Made by a program: the position numbers and the translations under genes
In this document: piece by piece, positions 17,901 to 25,981 of the stretch
Layout of the letters: every line of letters begins with the position of its first letter
How positions within the stretch are numbered: position 1 is the first letter of the stretch
NCBI GenBank assembly: GCA_002320005.1
Contig: DCJK01000038.1
Coordinates: 240-64,239, forward strand
DNA: 64,000 nucleotides
DNA from: Firmicutes bacterium UBA1702
GTDB taxonomy: Bacteria; Bacillota; Clostridia; Peptostreptococcales; Anaerovoracaceae
Direction: 5' to 3'
The notes under the pieces: generated by a model
Database searches by the model: none
Seen by the model: only the letters and a program-made list of their open reading frames with translations
What the model was told of the DNA's origin: nothing

Positions 17901-18037
17901 AGCAATACTTCCTCATATAAAGGACTGTAAAAATCCCTTTCTATATCGGGACCGTATGCGTACTCGTATCCCAAATCGTTTCTAAATAGCTCGATTACAG
18001 AGTTTTCATAATCGGCTTCTGTGTATAATCCCGGCAT
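14972..18037 (-). CDS. hsdR: Type I restriction enzyme R subunit
   Basis: A 1021-residue HsdR, the translocase-nuclease of the type I complex. The N-terminal nuclease shows PDVILFLNGLPVVLVELKSP (PD...E-x-K). The SF2 motor has TQGSGKSLSMVFYA (Walker A), DEAHRGQYG (motif II) and IGFTGTPI; a helical C-terminal region (about 800-1021) binds HsdM. GGAGG precedes the ATG at 18037, 13 nt after the TIR-like gene. All expected motifs are intact, so it should be active when a complete HsdM-HsdS pair is present. Confidence 0.95.
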   Translation of the reverse strand: MPGLYTEADYENSVIELFRNDLGYEYAYGPDIERDFYSPLYEEVLLDSLYRLNRGLPDDAIQDALFKLKNFENGELVQKNAIFMDYLQNGIPVRFFVCGEERSSIVYLVDYKNPDNNSFIVANQWTFIENSNKRPDVILFLNGLPVVLVELKSPSREETDASEAYRQLRNYMQEIPSMFIYNAICVMSDQLTSKAGTITSGEDRFMEWKTKDGDYENTQYAQFDTFFEGMFQKDRLLDIIKNFICFSNEGINTFKILAGYHQYFAVRKAIESTKHATVTDGKGGVFWHTQGSGKSLSMVFYAHLLQEALDSPTIVVLTDRNDLDDQLYGQFAKCKDFLRQEPMHAESREHLKTLLAGRQANGIIFTTMQKFEESHEPLSERRNIVVMADEAHRGQYGLAEKIKITKNEEGEEVAKRVIGTARIIRNTLPNATYIGFTGTPISSKDRSTREVFGDYIDIYDMTQAVEDGATRPVYYESRVIKLKLDEATLKLIDAEYDIMAHNADAEVIEKSKRELGQMEAVLGNDNTINSLVCDILDHYENNRESLLTGKAMIVAYSRPIAMKIYKHILELRPAWTEKVAVVMTSGNNDPEEWRQIIGNKHHKDELAKKFKDNDGPLKIAIVVDMWLTGFDVPSLATMYVYKPMSGHNLMQAIARVNRVFRDKEGGLVVDYVGIATALKQAMNDYTSRDKKNYGDTDVAKVAYPKFLEKLSICRDKFHGYDYSKFQNGTDLERAKTISGAVNFIMGREKVDEKDSFVKEALMLHQALSLCSSLVDEDSRFEAAFFESVRVLVLRLTNTGVGKKISLPEMNARINELLKQSIKSDGVINLFSDIKEEFSLFDPKFLQEVANMKEKNLAVELLKKLIAEQVSVYRRTNVVKSEKFSEIMQRSLNAYLNGMLTNEEVIEEMLKLAKQIAAAQKEGDKLGLTADELAFYDALTKPQAIKDFYENDELIAITKELADTLRKNKTIDWQKRESARAKMRMLIKKLLKKHKYPPEGMEDAVQTVMTQCELWTDNVMDA

Positions 18038-18050
18038 AATTAATCCTCCT

Positions 18051-18719
18051 CTATAATTTTGCTATATCGAGGTTATATCCATTTCTTTGCAATTCCTTTG
18101 CAAGAGAAACTTTAGTATCTTCCACATTTCCCATAAACGGAATATATATAAGGCCATTTATGTCCGAAGGAGACTCCATATCTTCCGACTGCGACAAAAG
18201 AATTGCAACTTTTGATCTTCCTAATGCAGAAAGTAGCATCCCAAGTTCTAAAACCACATTCTGTCTTACACGATATTTTTTATGAGCTTCATCATCCTTT
18301 GCATAACCAATATCATCAGGTGTAGCCAATACGATTCCAAAACCCACCTGACTTGTATACTCTTCCAATTTTTCAATTATTGTTTGTCCTGAAGAAGATA
18401 ATTGATCTAAAATTAGAGGTTCCAAATCCCATCTTCGAAGCATTGCTTCAAGCTGAGTTCTAGCAGTAGAATCATGTCCATACACAACAAAAACTTTTTT
18501 GTTATTCGTTTTACATTTTATGCCATGATTATCTGATAATATTGATTCTATCTCCTCTTTGTTCCTTCCTTGACAATTATATGTGCCTTTATCCCAGCAA
18601 TTAACAACGCAGCCATTATTTATCCTAAGCATTGTACCAAAATCATTGCCAGTTCGTCTTTCCTCTACAATGGAATATCCATTTTCCCACAATACTTCTT
18701 TAATCTGATCCTTATTCAT
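18051..18719 (-). CDS. TIR-like (CAP12/PCTIR-type) nucleotide-binding protein
   Basis: A 222-residue protein. Residues about 75-222 match the TIR-like domain also found in CAP12-type effectors: VFVVYGHDSTARTQLEAML, LSSSGQTIIEKLEEY, VLATPDDIGY, the RQNVVLELGMLLSALGRSKV segment with the candidate catalytic Glu, and PSDINGLIYIPF. Members of this family can degrade NAD+ on activation. The first 70 residues are a separate small domain, perhaps the sensor. AAGGAGA precedes the ATG at 18719. It lies inside the type I restriction operon between hsdS and hsdR, which suggests a back-up suicide role when restriction fails; this role is inferred. Confidence 0.85.
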   Translation of the reverse strand: MNKDQIKEVLWENGYSIVEERRTGNDFGTMLRINNGCVVNCWDKGTYNCQGRNKEEIESILSDNHGIKCKTNNKKVFVVYGHDSTARTQLEAMLRRWDLEPLILDQLSSSGQTIIEKLEEYTSQVGFGIVLATPDDIGYAKDDEAHKKYRVRQNVVLELGMLLSALGRSKVAILLSQSEDMESPSDINGLIYIPFMGNVEDTKVSLAKELQRNGYNLDIAKL

Positions 18720-18803
18720 AAGTGGTCTCCTTTCTATTTATTTCATTCTTTTGCTAAAACTTGAAATAAACACAAGCATTTTTTCTCATACTTTTAATAA
18801 GTC

Positions 18804-18818
18804 AAACAATAATTTAGC
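18804..18818 (+). repeat. Recombination site a of the hsdS shufflon
   Basis: CAAACAATAATTTAG on the plus strand, 3 nt beyond the hsdS stop codon. It shares 14 of 15 bases with the other three sites and marks the 3' edge of the expressed C-terminal cassette. Confidence 0.85.
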
Positions 18819-18821
18819 GGC

Positions 18822-20048
18822 TTAGAGGTCGATGTTTGAGACATCAAGCTCGCCGGACATAAGTTTAGGTAGAAGCGTATCTCTTAATTCGGAGAGCCTA
18901 CGATTTTCTTCTTCATTGCCCTTCATTAGAGCAAATAATGGACTTACTAATTCATCATAATTGTTCATTGTAGTCTTGCTGAGAACTGCAATAGGTAATG
19001 ACTTAATGGTGGTAAGGCTTAAATTAGCTTGGACAGCTTGCTGAATCCTTTTTGAATAGTATTCATTATGCCAATTACCGATGAAGAAACTATAAAGATA
19101 TGCCGGAGTCACCTTATTTTCATCAGGTCTAATAATAGCTACCGCCTGATTGGTATTTGCTGGAAGCACACTATTATCCACCATTGCAAATCTTCCCAAA
19201 GTGCCAGCAATAGTAAACACAATGTCATTCGCTTTGATAACCGAACGTTTCAATAGTGCATTTGTTTCTTCATCAATAAAAGCAAATTTGCTACTGTCGA
19301 TAGAATGACTATCAAGTATTGACTCTGCTTTAATGAAATTTATGCCTGAACTTGTAAAGGGTTTACCCAGTGTTGTTGGCGTTGTTCCTTTTGTAACTAC
19401 TTTGCAGAGTTCTTGAAGTGGAACGAACTTCATTTCAGGAGGTTGGACACCACCAAAAGGCTCAAAATCAATAAACCAAGATTTGAATAGAGCTTTGGCT
19501 TGCTGCTCTAAATTATTGTTTATCTCATTGTTCTTCTTGATTTTTTCATCTATACTTGAAAGGGTACTAACCATAGCATCTTGTATCTTTCTATCAATTA
19601 GAGGAATCGGCATTTTTCCAAGCGTTTGAGCATTTATGTTTCCACGTGTGCTACCCGTGTTGAACGAATTAATCCAATCTTTATACTGTTTAGACTGGCA
19701 GAAATACTTTATGTATTTAGGATTAACTTTTTTCTCATCAATACTGAACTTAATAAGAAATCCTGCATATACAAATTCTCCGTCCGTCCCATCGTAAAAA
19801 TAGTTTCGTCCAGTGCTTGCACCTGTTCTCGCAAATACAATATCGTTCGGTTTTAAAAGATATTCAGAAGCTTTCTCATCATCAACCGATTTCAAATCTT
19901 GTAGATTTAGTGTGCCATCATCTTTTATATCCGTAATTCTCAAATAGGTGTATAAATCTTTTGAGAAAGGAACTGCACTTGCTCCAATTCCATATGAACC
20001 TTTTCCACCTACCGTAAGTGAAGCTAATGTGGTAAATTGTTCAGCCAT
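18822..20048 (-). CDS. hsdS: Type I restriction specificity subunit, complete copy
   Basis: A 408-residue HsdS that chooses the DNA target. Two target recognition domains (about 1-150 and 195-350) are separated by the conserved helical region containing NEINNNLEQQAKALFKSWF, and the protein ends with LPKLMSGELDVSNIDL. Recombination site b lies inside the central region, so the second domain can be exchanged while keeping the frame. The ATG at 20048 (GAGAGGA upstream) begins MAEQFTTLASL, 13 nt after the recombinase gene. It is the only full-length hsdS in the present arrangement, so it sets the current specificity. Confidence 0.93.
   Translation of the reverse strand: MAEQFTTLASLTVGGKGSYGIGASAVPFSKDLYTYLRITDIKDDGTLNLQDLKSVDDEKASEYLLKPNDIVFARTGASTGRNYFYDGTDGEFVYAGFLIKFSIDEKKVNPKYIKYFCQSKQYKDWINSFNTGSTRGNINAQTLGKMPIPLIDRKIQDAMVSTLSSIDEKIKKNNEINNNLEQQAKALFKSWFIDFEPFGGVQPPEMKFVPLQELCKVVTKGTTPTTLGKPFTSSGINFIKAESILDSHSIDSSKFAFIDEETNALLKRSVIKANDIVFTIAGTLGRFAMVDNSVLPANTNQAVAIIRPDENKVTPAYLYSFFIGNWHNEYYSKRIQQAVQANLSLTTIKSLPIAVLSKTTMNNYDELVSPLFALMKGNEEENRRLSELRDTLLPKLMSGELDVSNIDL
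19508..19522 (-). repeat. Recombination site b of the hsdS shufflon
   Basis: TAAACAATAATTTAG on the minus strand, inside the complete hsdS in the central conserved region (codons for NNNL). Inverted relative to sites a and c. Confidence 0.9.
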
Positions 20049-20061
20049 AATCTTTTCCTCT

Positions 20062-21051
20062 CTATCCGATGTATTTTCGATGAGCAATCTTAACATTGCT
20101 CTGTTTGACCATTGCGTATTGCAAGGTCGTATCTATTTTCCTATGCCCCAAGAGCTGTTGTAGTTGCTCAATGGGCATTCCTTTATCTATTGCCATAGTT
20201 GCAAGTGTACGCCTGAACTTATGCGGGTGTACCTTGTTAAGTCCTAATTGCTTTCCAAATTCCCTCAAACGGACTTCTACTCCGCCAATTTTCAACCTTT
20301 CGTGGGGCGATTTCAACGATACAAACAGCGCCGGATTGTCGTCCGTTCTGCTTTCCAAGTAATTCTGCAAATGTATCTTCGTGCGAGCGTCAAAATAAAC
20401 TACTCGTTCTTTGCTTCCTTTACCGAACACGATACATTCTCTCTCATTGAAATCAATATCGTTTCGGTTAAGCAGCACCATTTCTCCGACACGCATACCT
20501 GTTGAAGCAAGCATATCTATAATTGCCAAGTCTCGAAGTTCTGTGCAGTTATCCCTCATAAGCTCCAATGCTTCATCGGAATAGGTTTCCTTGATGTTTG
20601 TTCCGGTCTTAACTCTATGTATTCGTCTGACCGGACTTTTCAGTATGTAATCCTCGTCCTCCAGCCAAGAGAAAAAGCTGGACAGGATACGGCGAATATT
20701 ATCTATCGTAACCTTGCTTGACTTCTTCTTTTCCTGATACTCGGTCAGGTATCCACGAATATCGTCCGTCACAATGTGCTTAACATCTTTGTTCAGCTCA
20801 TCGATCATTGCTTCAATGGTCGCCTTGTAGTATTTAAGAGATTTCTCGGAACAGCCCTCAATTCGCTTTGCCGACAGGAATAGCTCTACATAGTTCTGCT
20901 CCGAGTTATTCTCTTGGTTTTGCTTCTCTGTTACCTCATACTTTGCAAGGGTATATTGTAAAACCTCCTGCAACTTCTCATTTTGTGCGTTATTCAGGAA
21001 AGGTAACATCCCCTGAATAACATCTTTGATTAAATCTTGTTTCACAGTCAA
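20062..21051 (-). CDS. Tyrosine recombinase of the hsdS shufflon
   Basis: A 329-residue XerC/D-like recombinase with all catalytic residues: STGMRVGE (Arg), HPHKFRRTLAT (H-x-x-R), LGHRKIDTTLQYAMV (His and Tyr). Its position between the two hsdS loci is typical of enzymes that invert hsdS segments (for example CreX of pneumococcal SpnIII). It would act on the four copies of TAAACAATAATTTAG in this locus. The ATG at 21051 has GGAGAA upstream (AAAGGAGAATTGAC). It is not closely related to the two element integrases at 5896-8239. Confidence 0.92.
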   Translation of the reverse strand: MTVKQDLIKDVIQGMLPFLNNAQNEKLQEVLQYTLAKYEVTEKQNQENNSEQNYVELFLSAKRIEGCSEKSLKYYKATIEAMIDELNKDVKHIVTDDIRGYLTEYQEKKKSSKVTIDNIRRILSSFFSWLEDEDYILKSPVRRIHRVKTGTNIKETYSDEALELMRDNCTELRDLAIIDMLASTGMRVGEMVLLNRNDIDFNERECIVFGKGSKERVVYFDARTKIHLQNYLESRTDDNPALFVSLKSPHERLKIGGVEVRLREFGKQLGLNKVHPHKFRRTLATMAIDKGMPIEQLQQLLGHRKIDTTLQYAMVKQSNVKIAHRKYIG

Positions 21052-21129
21052 TTCTCCTTTGAATTTTTCTTAGAGAACGACTATGGGGCGGAAGTCCCCC
21101 AAAATTAACTCCCGCCACCCACGGAAGTT

Positions 21130-21867
21130 ATGGGATATGTTGTAAACAATAATTTAGAGCAACAAGCTCAAGCTCTTTTTAAGTCTTGGTTTGTTGAGTT
21201 CGAGCCATTTAATGGAACTGTGCCTTCTGACTGGGAAATTGTTCCTCTCGAAAAAATTGCTGATTTTCAAAATGGCTATGCGTTTAAGAGTAAGGAGCTT
21301 TTAAATGAACCGTCACCAGACTGTTATAAAGTATTCAAACAAGGACATATTGCTCGTGGCGGTGGATTTATTCCTGATGGAACAAAAAGCTGGTATCCAA
21401 AGAGCATTGCATCAAAATTAGAGAAATTCGTTCTCAAAAAAGGCGATATACTTATGGCAATGACAGATATGAAAGACAATGTGGCAATATTAGGTAACAC
21501 AGCCGTTATGCCACTTGATAATGAGTACATTGTCAATCAGCGAGTTGGACACCTCAGAGCAAATGGATACAAAGGAGTGACTTATCCTTTTATTTATTTA
21601 CTTACTAACAGCACGGATTTTCTTGTTGACCTGCGTAGCAGAGCAAATAGCGGGGTGCAAGTAAACCTATCATCTTCTGAGATTAAAGCTTCGCAAACTG
21701 TTTTACCTTCAGAAGAAGTAAATAATGCTTTTTCTGAGATAACTCTTCCTATGTTTGAAATTATAATAAACAATCAGCTTGAAAATCAACGATTGGCACA
21801 ACTCCGAGACACACTTTTACCAAAACTAATGTCCGGCGAATTGGATGTCTCCGACATCGACCTTTAA
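21130..21867 (+). CDS. hsdS: Silent hsdS C-terminal half cassette, opposite strand
   Basis: A 245-residue plus-strand frame holding the central region (NNNLEQQAQALFKSWF), one target recognition domain and the tail LPKLMSGELDVSDIDL. There is no ribosome site or first recognition domain; the ATG at 21130 is chance DNA next to recombination site c. It is a storage cassette: inversion between sites c and d would join it in frame to the truncated hsdS at 21864-22439. Its recognition domain differs from that of the expressed copy, so a new specificity would result. Confidence 0.9.
   Translation: MGYVVNNNLEQQAQALFKSWFVEFEPFNGTVPSDWEIVPLEKIADFQNGYAFKSKELLNEPSPDCYKVFKQGHIARGGGFIPDGTKSWYPKSIASKLEKFVLKKGDILMAMTDMKDNVAILGNTAVMPLDNEYIVNQRVGHLRANGYKGVTYPFIYLLTNSTDFLVDLRSRANSGVQVNLSSSEIKASQTVLPSEEVNNAFSEITLPMFEIIINNQLENQRLAQLRDTLLPKLMSGELDVSDIDL
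21143..21157 (+). repeat. Recombination site c of the hsdS shufflon
   Basis: TAAACAATAATTTAG on the plus strand at the 5' edge of the silent cassette. Inverted relative to sites b and d; identical to both over 15 bp. Confidence 0.92.
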
Positions 21868-22439
21868 GCCGCTAAATTATTGTTTATCGCATTGTTTAGT
21901 TCAATTTTGTCATCTATAGGTTTGATATACGATACTATTTCCTTTTGTACAGGTAATGAAGGAACAATTACACTCATTCGCTTTATATCTGCAATAGTAA
22001 CGTGACCTAAACCTGTTGTTTGCTTGTTGGTTGCGATTTGAGTAAAATGCGGTTTAAGGTTTTTCATTAGAAAATAGAAATAGTTTCTATCTATAACCTT
22101 CTCATCGGGAGTCACTTTGAATATATGTTGATTAAGCCAACCTTCCTCGAGATTAAATCTGAAAATATCTATTGATGTTTGCGGATTACCTGACCAAGAA
22201 AACAGCAAATCTCCTTTGTTTATGTGTACGTCTTCTGAAAACACTTGCTGAGTATATGCAGTTGTCCCACCAATTCCATTATTTAACTCCGCTATTTTTA
22301 TTACTGGTACACCTGTCTCAGAAATGTGAATCTTCTTAAATGCCAATCCATTTTTCCAAGTTGCAAGGTCAAAAAGAGGGTATCTTTTCCCATCAAGAGA
22401 CGATTTTATATTATATAAGCTATTATCATCAAACTTCAT
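21864..22439 (-). CDS. hsdS: hsdS N-terminal half, truncated in present orientation
   Basis: A 191-residue frame directly after hsdM with one target recognition domain (RYPLFDLATWKNGLAFKK onward) and the first part of the central helix (NAINNNL). It stops at AA plus TAA because the DNA after site d is the reversed end of the silent cassette. The ATG at 22439 overlaps the hsdM stop by 11 nt, so it is well placed for translation. A half HsdS can sometimes dimerise, but here inversion at sites c and d would restore a full protein. Confidence 0.9.
   Translation of the reverse strand: MKFDDNSLYNIKSSLDGKRYPLFDLATWKNGLAFKKIHISETGVPVIKIAELNNGIGGTTAYTQQVFSEDVHINKGDLLFSWSGNPQTSIDIFRFNLEEGWLNQHIFKVTPDEKVIDRNYFYFLMKNLKPHFTQIATNKQTTGLGHVTIADIKRMSVIVPSLPVQKEIVSYIKPIDDKIELNNAINNNLAA
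21872..21886 (-). repeat. Recombination site d of the hsdS shufflon
   Basis: TAAACAATAATTTAG on the minus strand, at the junction of the truncated hsdS and the silent cassette. Both cassette ends continue as GCCGCTAAATTATTG after their stop codons, matching site a. Confidence 0.92.
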
Positions 22440-23934
22440 ACCCAATCGCCCCCAGTTTCTTGCGGATTTCGTCCTCCAGTTCGTGAGACTTTGCAAACAT
22501 CTCCGAAAGCTCAGAAGTAAGGCGTGTCATCTTTTCTTCAAAGGGTTCTCCATCGTCCGGGGCTTCTTCAATACCGACATATCTGCCCGGTGTCAGAATG
22601 AAGTCTTGCTTTTCGATTTCCTGCAAATCGGCAACTGCGCAGAAGCCTTTTACATCTTCAAGTGTACCTTCTTGGAATGCCGTAAATGTATCTGCCAGCT
22701 TTTGAATATCCTCATCGGTAAAATCTCTGTGCTTACGGTCGACCATATAACCCATCTTGCGGGCGTCGATAAACAGCGTTTTGCCTTTTTGCTTCTTGTT
22801 CTTGGAAATAAACCAAAGTGTTACCGGAATAGTGACGCTGTAAAAGAGCTGTGTCGGTAAAGCAACGATACCTTCTACAAGGTCAGCCTGAATGATATTT
22901 TTTCTGATTTCTCCCTCGCCGCTGGACTGAGATGACAACGCTCCGTTTGCAAGCACAAGACCAATCTTTCCGTTCGGTGCAAGGTGATGTATCATATGCT
23001 GAATCCATGCATAGTTGGCGTTGCCGGCAGGCGGTGTTCCATATTTCCAACGAACATCTTCTTTGAGCTTTTCCTGTCCCCAGTTTGAAAGATTGAAAGG
23101 CGGATTTGCCATAATGAAATCTGCTTTCAGTGTTTTATGTAAGTCATTAAAGAATGTATCTGCTTGATACGGACCGAAGTCTGCGTCAATGCCACGAATA
23201 GCCATATTCATCTTTGCCATTTTCCAAGTGTCGGCATTAGACTCCTGACCGTAAACGGCGATTTCTCCACGCTTTCCGCTGTGAGCCTGAATAAACTTCG
23301 CACTCTGCACGAACATACCACCCGAACCACAGCAAGGGTCATAAACACGGCAGTTTTTGAACGGTTTTAGGATGGCAACGATTGTTTTAACAATACTTGC
23401 CGGGGTATAGAACTCGCCGCCCTTAACACCTTCATAAGCCGCAAACTGCTGAATACAATACTCATAAGTTCTGCCGAGAAGGTCTTTGCTTTCTTCTGTG
23501 TCGCCCATATCCATATTGGTAAACAGGTCAACAACATCACCTAAAACACGCTTGTCCAAATCAGGGCTTGCGTAGTTTTTCGGTAAAACATTTTTAAGGG
23601 TTGTATTTTCCTTTTCGATGGCTCTCATAGCGTCATCAATAACAGTGCCGATTTCCGGTGTATGAGCCGCAGAAGCAATCTTGCTCCAACGAGCGTCCTC
23701 CGGCACGAAGAAGATGTTATCTTCAACATAGGCATCTCTATCGTCCTCAAAGCCGTCGCCTTCTGCAACAAGCTCCTGATAGCGTTTTTCAAAAGCACTT
23801 GAAATGTAACGCAGAAAAATAAGTCCTACGATAACCTTTCTGTATTCTGCTGCAGGGATATGCCCCCAAAGGACACACGCTGCGTCCCAAATCTGTTTTT
23901 CAAAGCCGATATTGGCGCTATTTTTAACAGCCAT
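22429..23934 (-). CDS. hsdM: Type I restriction-modification methyltransferase subunit
   Basis: A 501-residue HsdM, an adenine-N6 methyltransferase that protects host DNA and forms the core of the complex. An N-terminal helical domain covers about 10-150. The Rossmann methyltransferase domain shows VYDPCCGSGGMF (motif I, SAM binding) and DFIMANPPFNLSNW (motif IV, catalytic NPPF). GAGG lies about 12 nt before the ATG at 23934. It is the first gene of the minus-strand defence operon, served by the promoter at 24029-24057. No defect is seen. Confidence 0.95.
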   Translation of the reverse strand: MAVKNSANIGFEKQIWDAACVLWGHIPAAEYRKVIVGLIFLRYISSAFEKRYQELVAEGDGFEDDRDAYVEDNIFFVPEDARWSKIASAAHTPEIGTVIDDAMRAIEKENTTLKNVLPKNYASPDLDKRVLGDVVDLFTNMDMGDTEESKDLLGRTYEYCIQQFAAYEGVKGGEFYTPASIVKTIVAILKPFKNCRVYDPCCGSGGMFVQSAKFIQAHSGKRGEIAVYGQESNADTWKMAKMNMAIRGIDADFGPYQADTFFNDLHKTLKADFIMANPPFNLSNWGQEKLKEDVRWKYGTPPAGNANYAWIQHMIHHLAPNGKIGLVLANGALSSQSSGEGEIRKNIIQADLVEGIVALPTQLFYSVTIPVTLWFISKNKKQKGKTLFIDARKMGYMVDRKHRDFTDEDIQKLADTFTAFQEGTLEDVKGFCAVADLQEIEKQDFILTPGRYVGIEEAPDDGEPFEEKMTRLTSELSEMFAKSHELEDEIRKKLGAIGYEV

Positions 23935-24028
23935 AGAATTAATTACCTCACGTTCTTTTTATGCATTTGTCTTTGCTTGATTATAATATGAAATAAACTA
24001 AGCAGAAATCTCCAATGAATTATCTTAT

Positions 24029-24057
24029 ATTATAACATCCATTCGTTCGTTCTTCAA
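24029..24057 (-). promoter_or_regulatory. Promoter of the restriction operon
   Basis: Minus-strand -35 TTGAAG (24052-24057), -10 TATAAT (24029-24034), 17-bp spacer, about 90 nt before hsdM. CGTTC and GAACG flank the -35 box (CGTTCGAATTGAAGAACG), so a repressor could bind there; the WYL protein is one candidate. Confidence 0.8.
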
Positions 24058-24197
24058 TTCGAACGTAAGTTCAATGGGGTAAAAAACGCCCTTTTTAGCC
24101 ATTTTTACAGCGCTTCAACAGATAATCGTCTACCGCCCACCATCCCAGCAGGCGGTATTATCAAAATCTGCTATATTTCGTCAATTCATTATGCTGT

Positions 24198-25769
24198 TTA
24201 TGGTATGCTCAACCACCCCTTCTCAGGATTCACATATCTGCCGTTCAGCTTTACTCCAAGATGCAGATGTGGACCTGTGGAATTGCCTGTGCTTCCCACA
24301 TTACCAATATACTGTCCTCTTACTACCTTCTGACCTTCTTTAACTTTAATCTCACTCAGGTGTCCATATACCGTCTGCAGGTTATTGCCGTGGTCTATAA
24401 CAATGCAATTGCCGAGACCACCCATATATCCAGCAGATATAACAGCGCCGGCCTCACATGCAAGCACCTTCGTTCCGGTCGGAAAGGCAATATCAAGCCC
24501 CTGATGATATGTCGAGCCGAAGCCTCCGGGGGAGCTTCTCGGGCCGAAGTGTGATGATATATTTCCGCGCTTCATACCCTGAATCGGCAGTCCCAGCTTT
24601 CCCGGACCGGTATTGATAACATCGTATGAGTAGTTGCCGTAAGGATAGTATTTAAGGACATGCTCAACATAGTCCGGATCACCATATGATTTCCAGCCGT
24701 TTTTCTCTGCCTGTTCCTCTGAGAATTCAACTGCACCAGCATAGCTGTAGCCTCCGTATTTGCTTACTGCCCACGGAATATATCCGGATCCATAGTTATA
24801 TCCCTGAATAGCCAGTTTGATCCGGTCCATATCTACAGGGCTTTTGGCATTGGCAGCATCAAGGTTGTCGCTCAGATAATGAACTCCGCACCTGATTGAG
24901 TATTCAGGGTCTTTGATGCCACCGGGCTTCTTGGGATATTTTGTGTTGTATCTGCACTCTGATGCCTGCATCGGATCAGACCCTTTGCCACCGGACTCCT
25001 GCATCATAATCGCTTTTATAAGCTCTGTGTACTGCGGGATCCCATACTCATCGGCATATTTCTGTATGACAGGTGTGTAAGCTTCAACCTCAGGACTTAC
25101 AGGAACATAGGAAGAGGTGTCATCTCCAAAGAAATAGAATGCAGCACCAAACAGTGTGCACATAATGACTATGATAAGGGCTGCCGAACCTGCTGCTCCT
25201 ATGGATACAGCAAGTGCCCGACCTGCTTCAATAATTCTTCGTGCAAAGTGAGTCACCATCTGTGCAGTTTTTCTCGCTTCATGCGCGCTTTTTCGTGCAA
25301 TATCCTTTGTTTGAGCAGAAGTGCGTGCAGCCTGCTGCCGCTTTGCCTTATCTGACATTGCTTTCCTGTAAACGGCGGCCTTCTTCTGTGCCTCTGTGGG
25401 AGTTTTGATTTTAGGTGAATGAACAGCCGATAATGTCTGATTTTCTGAAGGCTGTGAGTACCTGTTTCTGAGAAGAATGTCTTTTCGCTTCTTTATCTCA
25501 ATGGCATCCTTCTTCATGTGAATACGCCTTGCAGTTTCTTTACTCACGTTATATGCTGCAGCTGCACTTCTTCGTGCTCCTGTTTTGCTGATTTCAGCGA
25601 CATGCTGCTGAGCGTAGCTTTCAGGACTATCTGGATCCCTTTTGTCAGGAATGGTGTTATCTTTAATCTTGAGATTAGCCTGCCTGATATGATGCGTCAT
25701 GACAGATGCACGATCAATAGTTTTTATAGAGCCAATGCTCAGCTCTCTGGTTTTGATATTTGCCAACAT
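24198..25769 (-). CDS. Bifunctional peptidoglycan hydrolase of the conjugation apparatus (CwlT-like)
   Basis: A 523-residue membrane protein that opens the cell wall for the transfer channel. A long basic N-terminal part (about 1-175) precedes one membrane segment (AALIIVIMCTLFGAAFYFF, about 205-225). A lysozyme-like transglycosylase domain follows (IMMQESGG with catalytic Glu, CGVHYLSDNL). The C-terminal M23 endopeptidase domain has HQGLDIAF and GPHLHLGV zinc ligands. AAAGGAGGA precedes the ATG at 25769; an intrinsic terminator sits directly before that site (25798-25824). It is the last conjugation gene before the defence island. Confidence 0.92.
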   Translation of the reverse strand: MLANIKTRELSIGSIKTIDRASVMTHHIRQANLKIKDNTIPDKRDPDSPESYAQQHVAEISKTGARRSAAAAYNVSKETARRIHMKKDAIEIKKRKDILLRNRYSQPSENQTLSAVHSPKIKTPTEAQKKAAVYRKAMSDKAKRQQAARTSAQTKDIARKSAHEARKTAQMVTHFARRIIEAGRALAVSIGAAGSAALIIVIMCTLFGAAFYFFGDDTSSYVPVSPEVEAYTPVIQKYADEYGIPQYTELIKAIMMQESGGKGSDPMQASECRYNTKYPKKPGGIKDPEYSIRCGVHYLSDNLDAANAKSPVDMDRIKLAIQGYNYGSGYIPWAVSKYGGYSYAGAVEFSEEQAEKNGWKSYGDPDYVEHVLKYYPYGNYSYDVINTGPGKLGLPIQGMKRGNISSHFGPRSSPGGFGSTYHQGLDIAFPTGTKVLACEAGAVISAGYMGGLGNCIVIDHGNNLQTVYGHLSEIKVKEGQKVVRGQYIGNVGSTGNSTGPHLHLGVKLNGRYVNPEKGWLSIP

Positions 25770-25797
25770 GAGTCCTCCTTTCGATTTTCGGTATAAG

Positions 25798-25824
25798 AAA
25801 AACCGGGAAGATTTCTCCTCCCGG
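25798..25824 (-). terminator. Leader terminator before the CwlT-like gene
   Basis: CCGGGA/TCCCGG stem (25803-25824) followed on the minus strand by GGTTTTTTCTTATACC and then, 15 nt later, the ribosome site. There is no room for a promoter between the two. Confidence 0.8.
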
Positions 25825-25930
25825 CACATCAGCTCACAAATCCGCAAAATGTGCAAAACACCATCGATATCATGCGTAAAAATGTGTTTAATTCGTATTA
25901 AAAGTTGCGTAAAAATGTGATTTAGAATGT

Positions 25931-25965
25931 AAAAAGCCCCCAGACCAGTTCCGTGATCTAAGGGC
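25931..25965 (-). terminator. Intrinsic terminator after the 70-residue gene
   Basis: A 12-bp stem (with G-U pairs) 25936-25947 against 25954-25965, 6-nt loop, then TTTTTAC on the minus strand. Confidence 0.8.
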
Positions 25966-25981
25966 AGATTGTTAATCGTTG

